Part shown: positions 9,852 to 18,973 of the stretch, piece by piece
Numbering within the stretch: position 1 is the first letter of the stretch
Layout: every line of letters begins with the position of its first letter
Assembly (NCBI GenBank): GCA_008375315.1
Contig: CP032507.1
Location: forward strand, 124,001 to 188,000
Origin: Ectothiorhodospiraceae bacterium BW-2
Lineage (GTDB): Bacteria; Pseudomonadota; Gammaproteobacteria; Thiohalomonadales; Thiohalomonadaceae
DNA: 64,000 nt
Direction of reading: 5' to 3'
Made by a program: the position numbers and the translations under genes
The notes under the pieces: model-generated
Told to the model about the DNA's origin: nothing
Database searches by the model: none
What the model saw: only the letters and a program-made list of their open reading frames with translations

Positions 9852-10115
9852 ATGTATTCGATACAGGTTCATAAACAGGTCAAAAAATATCTGTTATCAC
9901 TGCCAAAAAATTACCGGCAGAACATCGCAGAGAAGATGGATCTACTTGCGATTGATCCCTACCACCATCCACAACTGGATATTAAACCGATGGTGGGCGA
10001 AAACGATTACTATCGTTTACGGGTCGGTCAATATCGCTTGATTTATCGCGTTGAGAATCAAAAGCTATGAGTGCTGGTGATGAAGCTGGGATCCAGAGGT
10101 GGTATTTATAAATGA
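9852..10115 (+). pseudogene. RelE/ParE-family toxin interrupted by an in-frame TGA
   Basis: Starting at ATG 9852, two bases after the antitoxin stop, the product MYSIQVHKQVKKYLLSLPKN... with YYRLRVGQYRLIYRVE is a typical RelE/ParE ribonuclease/gyrase-poison fold. A TGA at 10068-10070 stops it at 72 residues. The same frame then continues VLVMKLGSRGGIYK to a second stop at 10113-10115, which is exactly the family's usual C-terminal strand and basic tail. A single-base change of a leucine codon would explain this. The toxin is probably inactivated unless the TGA is read through. Confidence 0.75.
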
Positions 10116-10414
10116 TCGCCTCCCTACACCAGTTTGAAGCCGCTCTTAACCTGCCGCCCGACAGCATCATTAACCACCTGATCGCCTATCATGCCGCTCG
10201 CCATAGCGGCGACTACCAACCCAACCATACAAATCCACAACAGCGTTGGCAGGCGGTTAATCAGCTCGATCAACTCGCCAAACAGCAGACGACACTGCGC
10301 AAAAAACTGAAGCAGGAGCGGCAGATGAGCCGGCAAATTGCCCTCAATGGCCAGCTTCGCAGTCTCAATACCGAATTCGCACAACAGATTCAAATCCTAC
10401 AGGAGCCACAATGA
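10112..10414 (+). CDS. Small coiled-coil protein, possibly DUF4391-like
   Basis: A 100-residue protein whose second half, KKLKQERQMSRQIALNGQL, resembles the charged C-terminal helix of DUF4391 proteins that accompany type III-like methyltransferases. DUF4391 proteins are usually about twice as long, so this may be shortened. The start overlaps the end of the toxin frame, and the stop overlaps the methyltransferase start by ATGA, indicating translational coupling. The function is not known. Confidence 0.6.
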   Translation: MIASLHQFEAALNLPPDSIINHLIAYHAARHSGDYQPNHTNPQQRWQAVNQLDQLAKQQTTLRKKLKQERQMSRQIALNGQLRSLNTEFAQQIQILQEPQ

Positions 10415-11505
10415 GCAGTGATAAGCCCACCCTAAACCGCTTAACCGCCGAAGAACTGACCAGCCCCGATGGCGTGACCGACAACCTTGAGGCACTCAAA
10501 ACTCTATTTCCCGAAGCCTTTAGCGAGGGCAAGATCGATTTTGCGGTACTGCGGCAGTTATTGGGCGATAGCACGGTATTAACCGAAGGCGAAGAGAAGT
10601 ACGGCCTTAACTGGCACGGTAAAAAGCGGGCGCGGCAAATTGCGCTAACCCCCTCTAACGCCACCCTGCGCCCTTGCCCTGAAGAGAGTGTCGATTGGGA
10701 GACCACCCAAAACCTGTTTATCGAAGGCGATAATCTGGAGGTGCTCAAACTGCTACAAAAGAGCTACGCCAATAAGGTGAAGATGATCTACATCGACCCG
10801 CCCTATAACACCGGCAAAGAGTTTATCTACCCCGATAACTATCAGGATAACCTCGATACCTATCTGCGCTACACCGGCCAAAAGGGTGAAGATGGGCTAA
10901 AACTGAGTTCCAATAGCGAAACTTCGGGTCGGTATCACACCAACTGGCTCAATATGATCTACCCGCGATTGAAGGTGGCGCGGAGTTACGCCACCATCGC
11001 CGACATCGGCAAAGAGCGCATTCGCCGCGCCGCTGCCAAAATCCGCAGCGAACACCCCGACTACAACGGCGATCTCGGCTTCAAAGTGTTCAAACTCGAC
11101 TCCAGCAATATCCGCCCGTGGAACCCGCACCCCACCGATATCGAAACCGCCCTGCGCGAACATGAACAGCATCTCTATCAAGACCGCAGCGAGCAGGATA
11201 TTCTCTACGAACTGCTGCTCAAGCGCGGGGTTGAGCTGACCGTCCCCATCGAACAGCGCACCCTCGGCAACCACACCCTGCACAGCATCGGCTACGGCGT
11301 ACTGTTCGCCTGCCTCAGCGAGCAGATTCACGCCAGCGACATCGAACCCCTCGCCCAAGCAATCATTGACTGGCATCAAGAGCTGGCTCCCGAAACCGAA
11401 CCGCAATGCTTCTTCCGTGACAGCGCCTTTGCCGATGATATTGCCAAAACCAACCTTGCCGCCATCTTGCAACAGGGTGGGTTGAAACATCTGCGGAGTT
11501 TGTAA
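10411..11505 (+). pseudogene. Type III-like DNA methyltransferase (Mod) with internal deletion
   Basis: The 364-residue product keeps both ends of a beta-class site-specific adenine methyltransferase. The N-terminal half has motif IV, MIYIDPPYNTGKEF near residue 128, and NWLNMIYPRLKVARS near 175. The C-terminal part has FKVFKLDSSNIRPWNP and the typical end RDSAFADDIAKTNLAAIL. Between LKVARS and YATIADIGKERIR the expected middle, with the SAM-binding FxGxG motif, is absent, a loss of roughly 200-280 residues in frame. The enzyme should be inactive. No restriction (Res) subunit remains nearby. Confidence 0.85.
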
Positions 11506-11507
11506 AG

Positions 11508-11877
11508 TTGGACACTTCGCAACTGGTTGAATGGGTTAATCAGCTTCGCTATCTCCCTCATGAGATGGCATGTGTTGAATTTAAGCGTAACTGGGATGAT
11601 GCCAATGATATCGCTCAATACATTTCGGCACTCGCCAACAGTGCTGCTCTGGAGGGAAAAGAGCGCGCTTGGATGGTTTGGGGGATTGATGATGTGACTC
11701 ATGAAGTAACAGGCACCGATTTTTCGCCTGCTACCGCGAAAGGCAAAGGCAATCAGCCATTGCAGATTTGGTTAGCTCATCGAATTACCCCAACCTCTGA
11801 TTTTCATTTTCATGAAGTCACCCATCCAAAAGGCAGGATTATAGTGCTGGAAATTTTTCCCGCCCGTATAGCGCCAC
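11508..11877 (+). pseudogene. AlbA_2-domain (Schlafen-type) protein, truncated by an IS
   Basis: About 123 residues from a TTG start 3 bp after the methyltransferase. CVEFKRNWDDANDIAQYISALANSAAL and AWMVWGIDDVTHEVTGT match the AlbA_2 putative DNA-binding domain of Schlafen-like/ATP-binding regulators. The reading frame runs into the left end of the IS3-family copy at 11878, and its remaining C-terminal domain is not found on the other side. Confidence 0.75.
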
Positions 11878-12234
11878 CGGAAGCTGTCAAGTAATTTGAG
11901 ACCAGTTGTTAAAAAAATAAAGCTCTAAATCTAGCCGGTGATTGCCACTGCCCTCACCGGCAAATTTCGCCTATGTTGAGTCATGACGCAACAAGGAGCG
12001 AACATGACCCTCATGGCCCTTTGCCGCAAGAGCCAAGCCCTTCAGCAAGGGGGAGCTGCAAGGCGAACTGCAACCCCTAATCTAGGAACCTCCCTCCTGC
12101 ACCGCGTTACCCACAGCCCGCCCCCCTACGATAATAAGGGGGTCTCCGGGGGCGGGCTATGGATAACGCTCTGTCATTCAGCCACCACAACCGGCTAAAG
12201 CCATCGACGATAGACCCACTAGCGGCACCGTCAC

Positions 12235-13284
12235 TCATCTCTCCTTCGCTCTATTCAGGGTTGGATAGTTGACCTCCAGCGACCCCACCCCCTCCTCCGG
12301 TAGAGCGGGGTTAATCCATACCTCAGTAGGGGGTTGCTTAACCTTGGGCTCACCATGAATAAAGCGTTTCGGATGCTGCTGATAGGCCTGCTTCAGCGCC
12401 TGTTCACGCTGCTCGCTAACCTCCTTGTAACGACCGGTAAATACCTGCTCTGGAGTGAACCACGCAATCCCTCGATGGTGGTGGTGGAAACAGTACCAGT
12501 CAACATAGTCACTAAACCATATTCTGGCATGGTCAACTCCTGTAAATCGTTGAGGATAATCGGGTTGTTGCTTGAGTGTTTTAAATTGACTCTCGCTAAA
12601 CGGATTGTCGTTACTGACTCGTGGACGGCTGTGGGAGCAGGTGATCCCCAGTTCGGCCATCAAGTCGAGATAGCCTCTGGCGGTCATCGGCACACCTCTA
12701 TCCTGATGCAGTGTTAAGCCACTGAGCGCGACCCGATAGCGAGCCGCTGCGTCACTGATTAACAGCTTGGAGAGCTCACTATTCTCCTTCCTTGAGACCA
12801 TCCAAGCCACAATAAAACGGCTGTAGAGATCCATCACCACATAGAGATTCAAGAAGTTACCCTGCTCTGTGGTGGGAAGCTTAGTGATATCCCATGTCCA
12901 AACCTCATTCGGGCGGGTCGCCCGTAATCGGGGGATAGCGTGTGATTTGGCCGGTTTTTGAGCTCGCCGCTCTCCCGTCTGTTGATTAGCACGAAGGATC
13001 CGATACATCGTACTGATTGAACAGTAATATTTCCCTTCATCCAGCAGGCTAGCATAGATCTCTGCCGGAGGTTGGTCATAGAATCGTTCGCTGTTCAAAA
13101 GCCCCAGAACGGCTTGCCTCTCTGCCTCACTCAGCGCATTGGCTGCGACGGGTCTTGGAAGGCTCGCTCGGGGGGAGACAACCGGAGCCTGTCGGCGGTA
13201 GTAGCCTGCACGCGAGAGCGCTAGGCTATCGCAAGCGGCTCTTATGCTCACCGAACTGGGGCACTCTTTTTCAACTAATCTCAT
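12235..13284 (-). CDS. IS3-family transposase OrfB, copy 1
   Basis: A 349-residue DDE integrase-type transposase. The catalytic triad is visible as D132 (TWDITKL), D195 (LHQDRG) and E231 (NPFSESQF), with DX35E spacing typical of IS3. An HTH-like region precedes it. The ATG overlaps the orfA stop. This copy differs from the copies at 15310, 29876 and 42213 by L247F (PQRFTG). Confidence 0.93.
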   Translation of the reverse strand: MRLVEKECPSSVSIRAACDSLALSRAGYYRRQAPVVSPRASLPRPVAANALSEAERQAVLGLLNSERFYDQPPAEIYASLLDEGKYYCSISTMYRILRANQQTGERRAQKPAKSHAIPRLRATRPNEVWTWDITKLPTTEQGNFLNLYVVMDLYSRFIVAWMVSRKENSELSKLLISDAAARYRVALSGLTLHQDRGVPMTARGYLDLMAELGITCSHSRPRVSNDNPFSESQFKTLKQQPDYPQRFTGVDHARIWFSDYVDWYCFHHHHRGIAWFTPEQVFTGRYKEVSEQREQALKQAYQQHPKRFIHGEPKVKQPPTEVWINPALPEEGVGSLEVNYPTLNRAKER

Positions 13285-13685
13285 AAGCTTATCTCTGTGT
13301 TCATCTGCTCCAATAAGCTGAAGGCTTTTTTTTGGAGCGCAATCACCCCTTCGGTCTGCTGTAACCGTTGGCTAAGACGCTGAATTTCCTTCTTTAAACG
13401 CTCTATCTCCTTATCTCGCTTGTCTAGGCTCGGTTTGCGACCACTCTGTTTCCCTTTCAGGCCAGCCTGCCCCTGTGCTTGCAGTTGTCGGCGCCATTTG
13501 GTCAGATGGGAGCTGTAGATCTGCTCTTTGCGCAGCAGCTCGCCTAGCTGACCCGGCTCCTTGCACTGCTCTGCTTCTGCTAGGATCCGAAGCTTCTCTT
13601 CCTCACTAAATTTGCGGTAGGAGCGCTTCTCTTCATCGGGGTCGGTAACCTCGTTGGAGGGTAAAACGGTAGTATCTTTGGGCAT
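13281..13685 (-). CDS. IS3-family OrfA, copy 1
   Basis: A 134-residue DNA-binding protein with an HTH (KFSEEEKLRILAEAEQ) and a C-terminal leucine-zipper-like coiled coil. ATG at 13685 (MPKDTTVLP) is chosen because GAGGAG lies 8 bp upstream; a longer in-frame start has no such site. An A8 run near its end is a likely -1 frameshift site for making an OrfAB fusion. Confidence 0.9.
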   Translation of the reverse strand: MPKDTTVLPSNEVTDPDEEKRSYRKFSEEEKLRILAEAEQCKEPGQLGELLRKEQIYSSHLTKWRRQLQAQGQAGLKGKQSGRKPSLDKRDKEIERLKKEIQRLSQRLQQTEGVIALQKKAFSLLEQMNTEISL

Positions 13686-13765
13686 CGTGTATCTCCTCTG
13701 TTGCCCCCCTGATTCTACATTCATTTCTCATCAGGGGTGGTCTCAGGGTATCTTGACACTCAGGG

Positions 13766-14094
13766 CGTCCAAGGCCAACTCGGCACGTCTGAAACTGTCA
13801 GCGGAATTCAAAAGCGCAATGATGTCGGGCGATGCTGAAATTGCAGGAACTCCTCTTAGAGCGCTGCTTTATGCCTTGTTTGAACTTTCCAAAGAGATGG
13901 AAGTGGATGATGTGCTGCTTCACTTGATGGAAAACTGCCCGAACTATCTTCCGAACAAAGCCTTGCTGGCAAAAATGGCGGACTATCTCGCAGAAAAACG
14001 GGAAGGTCTGAAAACGACAAAGGCATTCAAACCCGACGTGGAAGCAAGCTGCGCTCGCGTGCTCGCGGAAGCTATCAGAAACCAGAGGCTGTAG
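13766..14094 (+). pseudogene. C-terminal fragment, probably DUF1156 methyltransferase
   Basis: About 109 residues open from the IS edge: GTPLRALLYALFELSKEMEV, LMENCPNYLPNKALLAKMADYL and the end ARVLAEAIRNQRL. This resembles the C-terminus of DUF1156 proteins, large adenine-methylase-like proteins of DUF499/DUF1156 defence loci. The N-terminal part is missing. The assignment comes from memory of the family end and is moderate. Confidence 0.5.
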
Positions 14095-14099
14095 AATAA

Positions 14100-14592
14100 A
14101 TGGCCACGAATAAACGCAAATTGGGTAAAACCACGGAACACACAGAAAACACAGAACACACGGAAGTGAGTTTTGGTGGATTGGTAGGTGATATTCGAGA
14201 GATTATCTCGCAGGCTCGATCACTTACACGGAGAAGTGTGAACTCTCTTCAAGTTATATCCAATTATCTGATTGGTATGCGGATTGTCTTCGAAGAGCAA
14301 AGCGGTCAAGAACGGGCAGATTATGGGAAAGCAACCCTAAAGGAACTATCGGCAGAATTAACAGAGGAGTTTGGAAGAGGCTATTCTCGCAGTAATCTGG
14401 AATACATGCGGAAGTTCTATTTGACCTATGCGCCATCAATAGAAAAAAAATCCCAAACACTGTCTGGGATTTCTGGTTACCGACAAATTAGCCAGGCAGT
14501 GTCTAACCAATCTCTTTCCCACAAACCTCAAACATTGTCTGAGGAATTCGATATAGCAAAGATTACGCAGACATTGTCTGCGCAATTACCGT
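14100..14592 (+). pseudogene. YhcG/DUF1016-family protein, N-terminal part
   Basis: About 164 residues. After a TE/HTE-rich leader (encoded by a near-repetitive stretch of CACGGAACACACAG type), the DUF1016 N-terminal domain is clear: IISQARSLTRRSVNSLQVIS, IVFEEQSGQERADYGK and LSAELTEEFGRGYSRSNLEY. The C-terminal PDDEXK nuclease domain is missing because the gene is cut at 14593 by an IS end. It starts 5 bp after the previous fragment, so both likely came from one defence operon. Confidence 0.8.
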
Positions 14593-14828
14593 CGGAAGCT
14601 GTCAAGCAATTTGAGACCAGTTGTTAAAAAAATAAAGCTCTAAATCTAGCCGGTGATTGCCACTGCCCTCACCGGCAAATTTCGCCTATGTTGAGTCATG
14701 ACGCAACAAGGAGCGAACATGACCCTCATGGCCCTTTGCCGCAAGAGCCAAGCCCTTCAGCAAGGGGGAGCTGCAAGGCGAACTGCAACCCCTAATCTAG
14801 GAACCTCCCTCCTGCACCGCGTTACCCA
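14593..14828 (-). mobile_element. Partial IS3-family element (right-end fragment)
   Basis: 236 bp identical in layout to the tail end of the IS3-family element: it begins CGGAAGCTGTCAAG and stops at the GTTACCCA of the tail hairpin, where the next full copy begins in opposite orientation. The rest of this element is not found beyond that copy, so an insertion was followed by loss of the remainder. Confidence 0.88.
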
Positions 14829-14908
14829 CCCTGAGTGTCAAGATACCCTGAGACCACCCCTGATGAGAAATGAATGTAGAATCAGGGGGGCAACAGAGGA
14901 GATACACG

Positions 14909-15313
14909 ATGCCCAAAGATACTACCGTTTTACCCTCCAACGAGGTTACCGACCCCGATGAAGAGAAGCGCTCCTACCGCAAATTTAGTGAGGAAGAGAA
15001 GCTTCGGATCCTAGCAGAAGCAGAGCAGTGCAAGGAGCCGGGTCAGCTAGGCGAGCTGCTGCGCAAAGAGCAGATCTACAGCTCCCATCTGACCAAATGG
15101 CGCCGACAACTGCAAGCACAGGGGCAGGCTGGCCTGAAAGGGAAACAGAGTGGTCGCAAACCGAGCCTAGACAAGCGAGATAAGGAGATAGAGCGTTTAA
15201 AGAAGGAAATTCAGCGTCTTAGCCAACGGTTACAGCAGACCGAAGGGGTGATTGCGCTCCAAAAAAAAGCCTTCAGCTTATTGGAGCAGATGAACACAGA
15301 GATAAGCTTATGA
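14909..15313 (+). CDS. IS3-family OrfA, copy 2
   Basis: 134 residues, identical to the OrfA at 13281-13685. The ribosome-binding site GAGGAG precedes ATG 14909. The stop overlaps the orfB start by ATGA. Confidence 0.9.
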   Translation: MPKDTTVLPSNEVTDPDEEKRSYRKFSEEEKLRILAEAEQCKEPGQLGELLRKEQIYSSHLTKWRRQLQAQGQAGLKGKQSGRKPSLDKRDKEIERLKKEIQRLSQRLQQTEGVIALQKKAFSLLEQMNTEISL

Positions 15314-16359
15314 GATTAGTTGAAAAAGAGTGCCCCAGTTCGGTGAGCATAAGAGCCGCTTGCGATAGCCTAGCGCTCTCGCGTGCAGGCTACTACCGCC
15401 GACAGGCTCCGGTTGTCTCCCCCCGAGCGAGCCTTCCAAGACCCGTCGCAGCCAATGCGCTGAGTGAGGCAGAGAGGCAAGCCGTTCTGGGGCTTTTGAA
15501 CAGCGAACGATTCTATGACCAACCTCCGGCAGAGATCTATGCTAGCCTGCTGGATGAAGGGAAATATTACTGTTCAATCAGTACGATGTATCGGATCCTT
15601 CGTGCTAATCAACAGACGGGAGAGCGGCGAGCTCAAAAACCGGCCAAATCACACGCTATCCCCCGATTACGGGCGACCCGCCCGAATGAGGTTTGGACAT
15701 GGGATATCACTAAGCTTCCCACCACAGAGCAGGGTAACTTCTTGAATCTCTATGTGGTGATGGATCTCTACAGCCGTTTTATTGTGGCTTGGATGGTCTC
15801 AAGGAAGGAGAATAGTGAGCTCTCCAAGCTGTTAATCAGTGACGCAGCGGCTCGCTATCGGGTCGCGCTCAGTGGCTTAACACTGCATCAGGATAGAGGT
15901 GTGCCGATGACCGCCAGAGGCTATCTCGACTTGATGGCCGAACTGGGGATCACCTGCTCCCACAGCCGTCCACGAGTCAGTAACGACAATCCGTTTAGCG
16001 AGAGTCAATTTAAAACACTCAAGCAACAACCCGATTATCCTCAACGATTGACAGGAGTTGACCATGCCAGAATATGGTTTAGTGACTATGTTGACTGGTA
16101 CTGTTTCCACCACCACCATCGAGGGATTGCGTGGTTCACTCCAGAGCAGGTATTTACCGGTCGTTACAAGGAGGTTAGCGAGCAGCGTGAACAGGCGCTG
16201 AAGCAGGCCTATCAGCAGCATCCGAAACGCTTTATTCATGGTGAGCCCAAGGTTAAGCAACCCCCTACTGAGGTATGGATTAACCCCGCTCTACCGGAGG
16301 AGGGGGTGGGGTCGCTGGAGGTCAACTATCCAACCCTGAATAGAGCGAAGGAGAGATGA
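15310..16359 (+). CDS. IS3-family transposase OrfB, copy 2
   Basis: 349 residues with the D132-D195-E231 triad intact. It matches the consensus product of the element, L247 and E127. It is followed by the 358-bp non-coding tail of the element. Confidence 0.93.
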   Translation: MRLVEKECPSSVSIRAACDSLALSRAGYYRRQAPVVSPRASLPRPVAANALSEAERQAVLGLLNSERFYDQPPAEIYASLLDEGKYYCSISTMYRILRANQQTGERRAQKPAKSHAIPRLRATRPNEVWTWDITKLPTTEQGNFLNLYVVMDLYSRFIVAWMVSRKENSELSKLLISDAAARYRVALSGLTLHQDRGVPMTARGYLDLMAELGITCSHSRPRVSNDNPFSESQFKTLKQQPDYPQRLTGVDHARIWFSDYVDWYCFHHHHRGIAWFTPEQVFTGRYKEVSEQREQALKQAYQQHPKRFIHGEPKVKQPPTEVWINPALPEEGVGSLEVNYPTLNRAKER

Positions 16360-16717
16360 GTGACGGTGCCGCTAGTGGGTCTATCGTCGATGGCTTTAGC
16401 CGGTTGTGGTGGCTGAATGACAGAGCGTTATCCATAGCCCGCCCCCCGGAGACCCCCTTATTATCGTAGGGGGGCGGGCTGTGGGTAACGCGGTGCAGGA
16501 GGGAGGTTCCTAGATTAGGGGTTGCAGTTCGCCTTGCAGCTCCCCCTTGCTGAAGGGCTTGGCTCTTGCGGCAAAGGGCCATGAGGGTCATGTTCGCTCC
16601 TTGTTGCGTCATGACTCAACATAGGCGAAATTTGCCGGTGAGGGCAGTGGCAATCACCGGCTAGATTTAGAGCTTTATTTTTTTAACAACTGGTCTCAAA
16701 TTGCTTGACAGCTTCCG

Positions 16718-17208
16718 GCATGGTGTGGTGTCACCTGTTCCCGATTGGGGATGCGTCGCTGGTAACGGTGGGGTGTCAACGCCTAAGCTATCTGCTTGTT
16801 AACTCATTTACCGCCAGAGCATTAGCGGTAAGAATAGTTACAGAAAATTCCGGTAAGCGAACACCGGGCATAGATCAAGAACTCTGGAATAAACCCACAA
16901 TCAAATACAAAGCGATAAAGACTCTTAAACACTGGACAGGTTACCATCCAAAACCACTGAAACGGATCTATATTCCGAAGAAAAATGGCAAACAGCGTCC
17001 GCTGAGTATCCCTTGCATGGATGACAGAGCCCGTCAGGCACTGTATATGCAAGCACTACAACCGGTAGCAGAAACGTTAGCTGACGAAAATTCATATGGT
17101 TTTCGAATTCAACAAAGCTGCACCGACGCCATTGATCAATGCTTTAAAGTATTGAGACAGAAAAGTTCAGTGCAATGGATACTGGAATGCCTCGCATTCC
17201 TTCGATAA
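16718..17208 (+). pseudogene. Group II intron reverse transcriptase fragment (N-terminal)
   Basis: Open from the IS edge. The stretch FTARALAVRIVTENSGKRTP, then GYHPKPLKRIYIPKKNGKQR, PLSIPCMDDRARQALYMQAL and ENSYGFRIQQSCTDAI are RT domains 0-2 of LtrA-type maturases. The frame is lost after VQWILE, just before the catalytic region with YADD, so no functional RT remains. No intron ribozyme domain V was recognised nearby. Confidence 0.82.
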
Positions 17209-17622
17209 GCCATCTCATCTACTGAGAGCCGTTTTATCTAACTGAGGGTATAGGCTGCTGCAACAGCATGGCTGTGGTCAATACCCAGCAATGCTCAAGG
17301 GGTGGCGTTCAGTGCGACATATAGTGTCTGATTGAAGATATTGTCGCATTTACTAAGATGCACAAGAGGGTATAATGAAGCCAATAGAGGGGCGTTGTGG
17401 CCTCGCTGTAAACGTTACAGCTGAATGACGAACCGAGTTATAATCTGACAGGTGGATAGTTTTGCATAGGATAAATGAGCTTGTTGTGGTAATATTTGAG
17501 CATACTCTTATATCTATTATTTGATAGTAATTGTTCCTTAATCAAGCTATGTGGTTTTATTTTAATCAGATGGGTGTTGATGTTATTGGTATTTTTATGT
17601 ACGGGAGGAGATTTTGAACGAT
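17209..17622. other. Intergenic stretch, nothing recognised
   Basis: About 410 bp between the RT fragment and the hydrolase gene. I see no ORF with coding character, no intron domain V and no convincing attC site. A ribosome-binding site GGAGGAG at 17604-17610 serves the next gene. Confidence 0.5.
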
Positions 17623-18117
17623 ATGAAAATAATATTTTCGCATGGCAAAGAGAGCGGACCCTGGGGTAGCAAGATTAAAAGACTTGCGAATACGGCATCA
17701 ATGCATGGTTATGATGTTGATAGTATAGATTATTCTGATATTTCCGACCCAGATGATAGAGTTGAACGATTATTGGATGTGTTGAAAAATCTTAGTGGAG
17801 ATTTTGTTCTTGTTGGATCAAGTATGGGCGGTTATGTGTCATTGGTTGCTTCAGAAAGTGTCGATACCAAAGGCGTTTTCTTGCTTGCTCCAGCATTGTA
17901 TATGTCTGGTTATGATAAACAAAACTATACTACCCGCTCTCCTGTTGAGATTGTGCATGGTTGGTCTGATGATATCATCCCTCCGGAAAATTCGATCAAA
18001 TTTGCCAAGGCGGCTAATAGTATATTACATCTAATCCCCGGAGATCATCGACTGAACTCGTCTATAGAAATTGTTGATGTGATTTTTCGTAATTTTTTGA
18101 CTTCGATTGATGTTTAA
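17623..18117 (+). CDS. Small alpha/beta hydrolase (RBBP9/YdeN-like)
   Basis: A 164-residue serine hydrolase. The oxyanion/N-terminal strand IIFSHGKESGPWGSK, nucleophile elbow GSSMGGY, acid HGWSDDIIP and catalytic histidine GDHRL form a complete triad. ATG 17623 is preferred over a TTG at 17614 because GGAGGAG lies 12 bp before it but only 3 bp before the TTG. Base composition is more AT-rich than recCBD downstream, suggesting separate acquisition. The substrate is unknown. Confidence 0.82.
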   Translation: MKIIFSHGKESGPWGSKIKRLANTASMHGYDVDSIDYSDISDPDDRVERLLDVLKNLSGDFVLVGSSMGGYVSLVASESVDTKGVFLLAPALYMSGYDKQNYTTRSPVEIVHGWSDDIIPPENSIKFAKAANSILHLIPGDHRLNSSIEIVDVIFRNFLTSIDV

Positions 18118-18213
18118 AGCAATCAGGCCAAATGTCTTTATTGATGTTAACTCATGCAATTCAATTGTCTTCATGAAATGCGATTTATACCTTTTGGTTT
18201 TTGACAATGAGAG

Positions 18214-18945
18214 ATGGTGATGCCAGTATTAATGGAATGTATTAACGTGTTTGTGTTGTATAAAAAGTTAATTAAAGTTTTTCCTGGGGGCGAACCAGCT
18301 CTTAATGAAGCTTGTTTGTCTGGTGGTATATGGCATGATGGCTTTTTAGTACGCTTTGGCGCTATGAATGAGTTTGATATGGAACTAATTGTTGGTGATT
18401 TAAAAAATTGGGGATTAAAACCGGGAAAAGATTTCGGTTTTGATGAGCCATGGATAGAACACTCACCTGATGGTTTTTCAGCACCATGTGTGGCTCTTAA
18501 AGGAGAGCTGAATGCGCCCTTAGTTGGACCTCATAACATTAATGATTTTTTGGGTGGGAAAGTAAAACCGTTGCGCCGCAGAGCGACTGTCATCATTCAA
18601 CATGATGAAAAAGTTCTTTTAGTACGGGATCGGGGCAAGAAAAGCTACTCTTTACCGGGCGGCAAAGTGGAACGCAAAGAGCAACCCCTATGCGCGGCGA
18701 TTAGAGAGCTGTATGAAGAGCTCAGCATGCGGGCAGTAAAGGTCGAGCGATGTCCTCAAGCGGACTACAATGCGGCTTATAACAGCCATATCGTGTGTGT
18801 AATAGAGAGTGACGATCAGCCGCTTATCAACAGAAGAGAGCTGGATGACTACCTGTGGTGGGATAGAAAAAAAGAGATTGCCCGATACCGTCACGTTGAC
18901 CAAATTTTATCCGCTTTATGTAATAATCCTCCCCACTCACCCTAA
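18214..18945 (+). CDS. Nudix hydrolase with an unrecognised N-terminal domain
   Basis: A 243-residue protein. Residues about 125-235 form a Nudix domain with the box GGKVERKEQPLCAAIRELYEEL minus its ends as usual (G-x5-E-x7-REL-x-EE), cleaving a nucleoside-diphosphate-linked compound. Residues 1-115 contain MECINVFVLYKKLIKVFPGG and PWIEHSPDGFSAPCVALKGE; I do not recognise this domain. The N-terminal half is visibly more AT-rich than the Nudix half, which may reflect a fusion. It ends 28 bp before recC. Confidence 0.82.
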   Translation: MVMPVLMECINVFVLYKKLIKVFPGGEPALNEACLSGGIWHDGFLVRFGAMNEFDMELIVGDLKNWGLKPGKDFGFDEPWIEHSPDGFSAPCVALKGELNAPLVGPHNINDFLGGKVKPLRRRATVIIQHDEKVLLVRDRGKKSYSLPGGKVERKEQPLCAAIRELYEELSMRAVKVERCPQADYNAAYNSHIVCVIESDDQPLINRRELDDYLWWDRKKEIARYRHVDQILSALCNNPPHSP

Positions 18946-18973
18946 ACACAAATTCCCACCAAGGCACTAACTG

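Larger units (their letters stand above)
11878..13765 (-). mobile_element. IS3-family element, copy 1
   Basis: 1888 bp, minus orientation. The ends are CCCTGAGTGTCAAG (at 13765, orfA side) and CGGAAGCTGTCAAG (at 11878), a short imperfect inverted repeat. It is one base shorter than the other four copies, missing one G in the tail hairpin. Flanks of four bases (CCAC and CGTC) do not match, and the genes on either side (AlbA_2 and a DUF1156-like end) are unrelated, so this copy marks a rearrangement junction. Confidence 0.93.
14829..16717 (+). mobile_element. IS3-family element, copy 2
   Basis: 1889 bp, plus orientation, abutting the fragment of the same element on its left. Flanking tetranucleotides (CCCA left, GCAT right) differ, so no target duplication is visible. 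The right side is a broken group II intron RT gene. Confidence 0.93.

Noticed and set aside
12334-12717. 127-codon frame antisense to orfB, repeated in every IS copy
   Set aside because: Lies opposite the conserved DDE core; repeats only because the element repeats, and has no motif.
16718-17208. Retron or DGR reverse transcriptase
   Set aside because: The visible motifs are those of LtrA-type group II intron maturases, and no msr/msd or template/variable repeats are nearby.
17209-17613. Possible integron attC site or group II intron domain V
   Set aside because: No matching core-site pair and no domain V hairpin could be found by eye.
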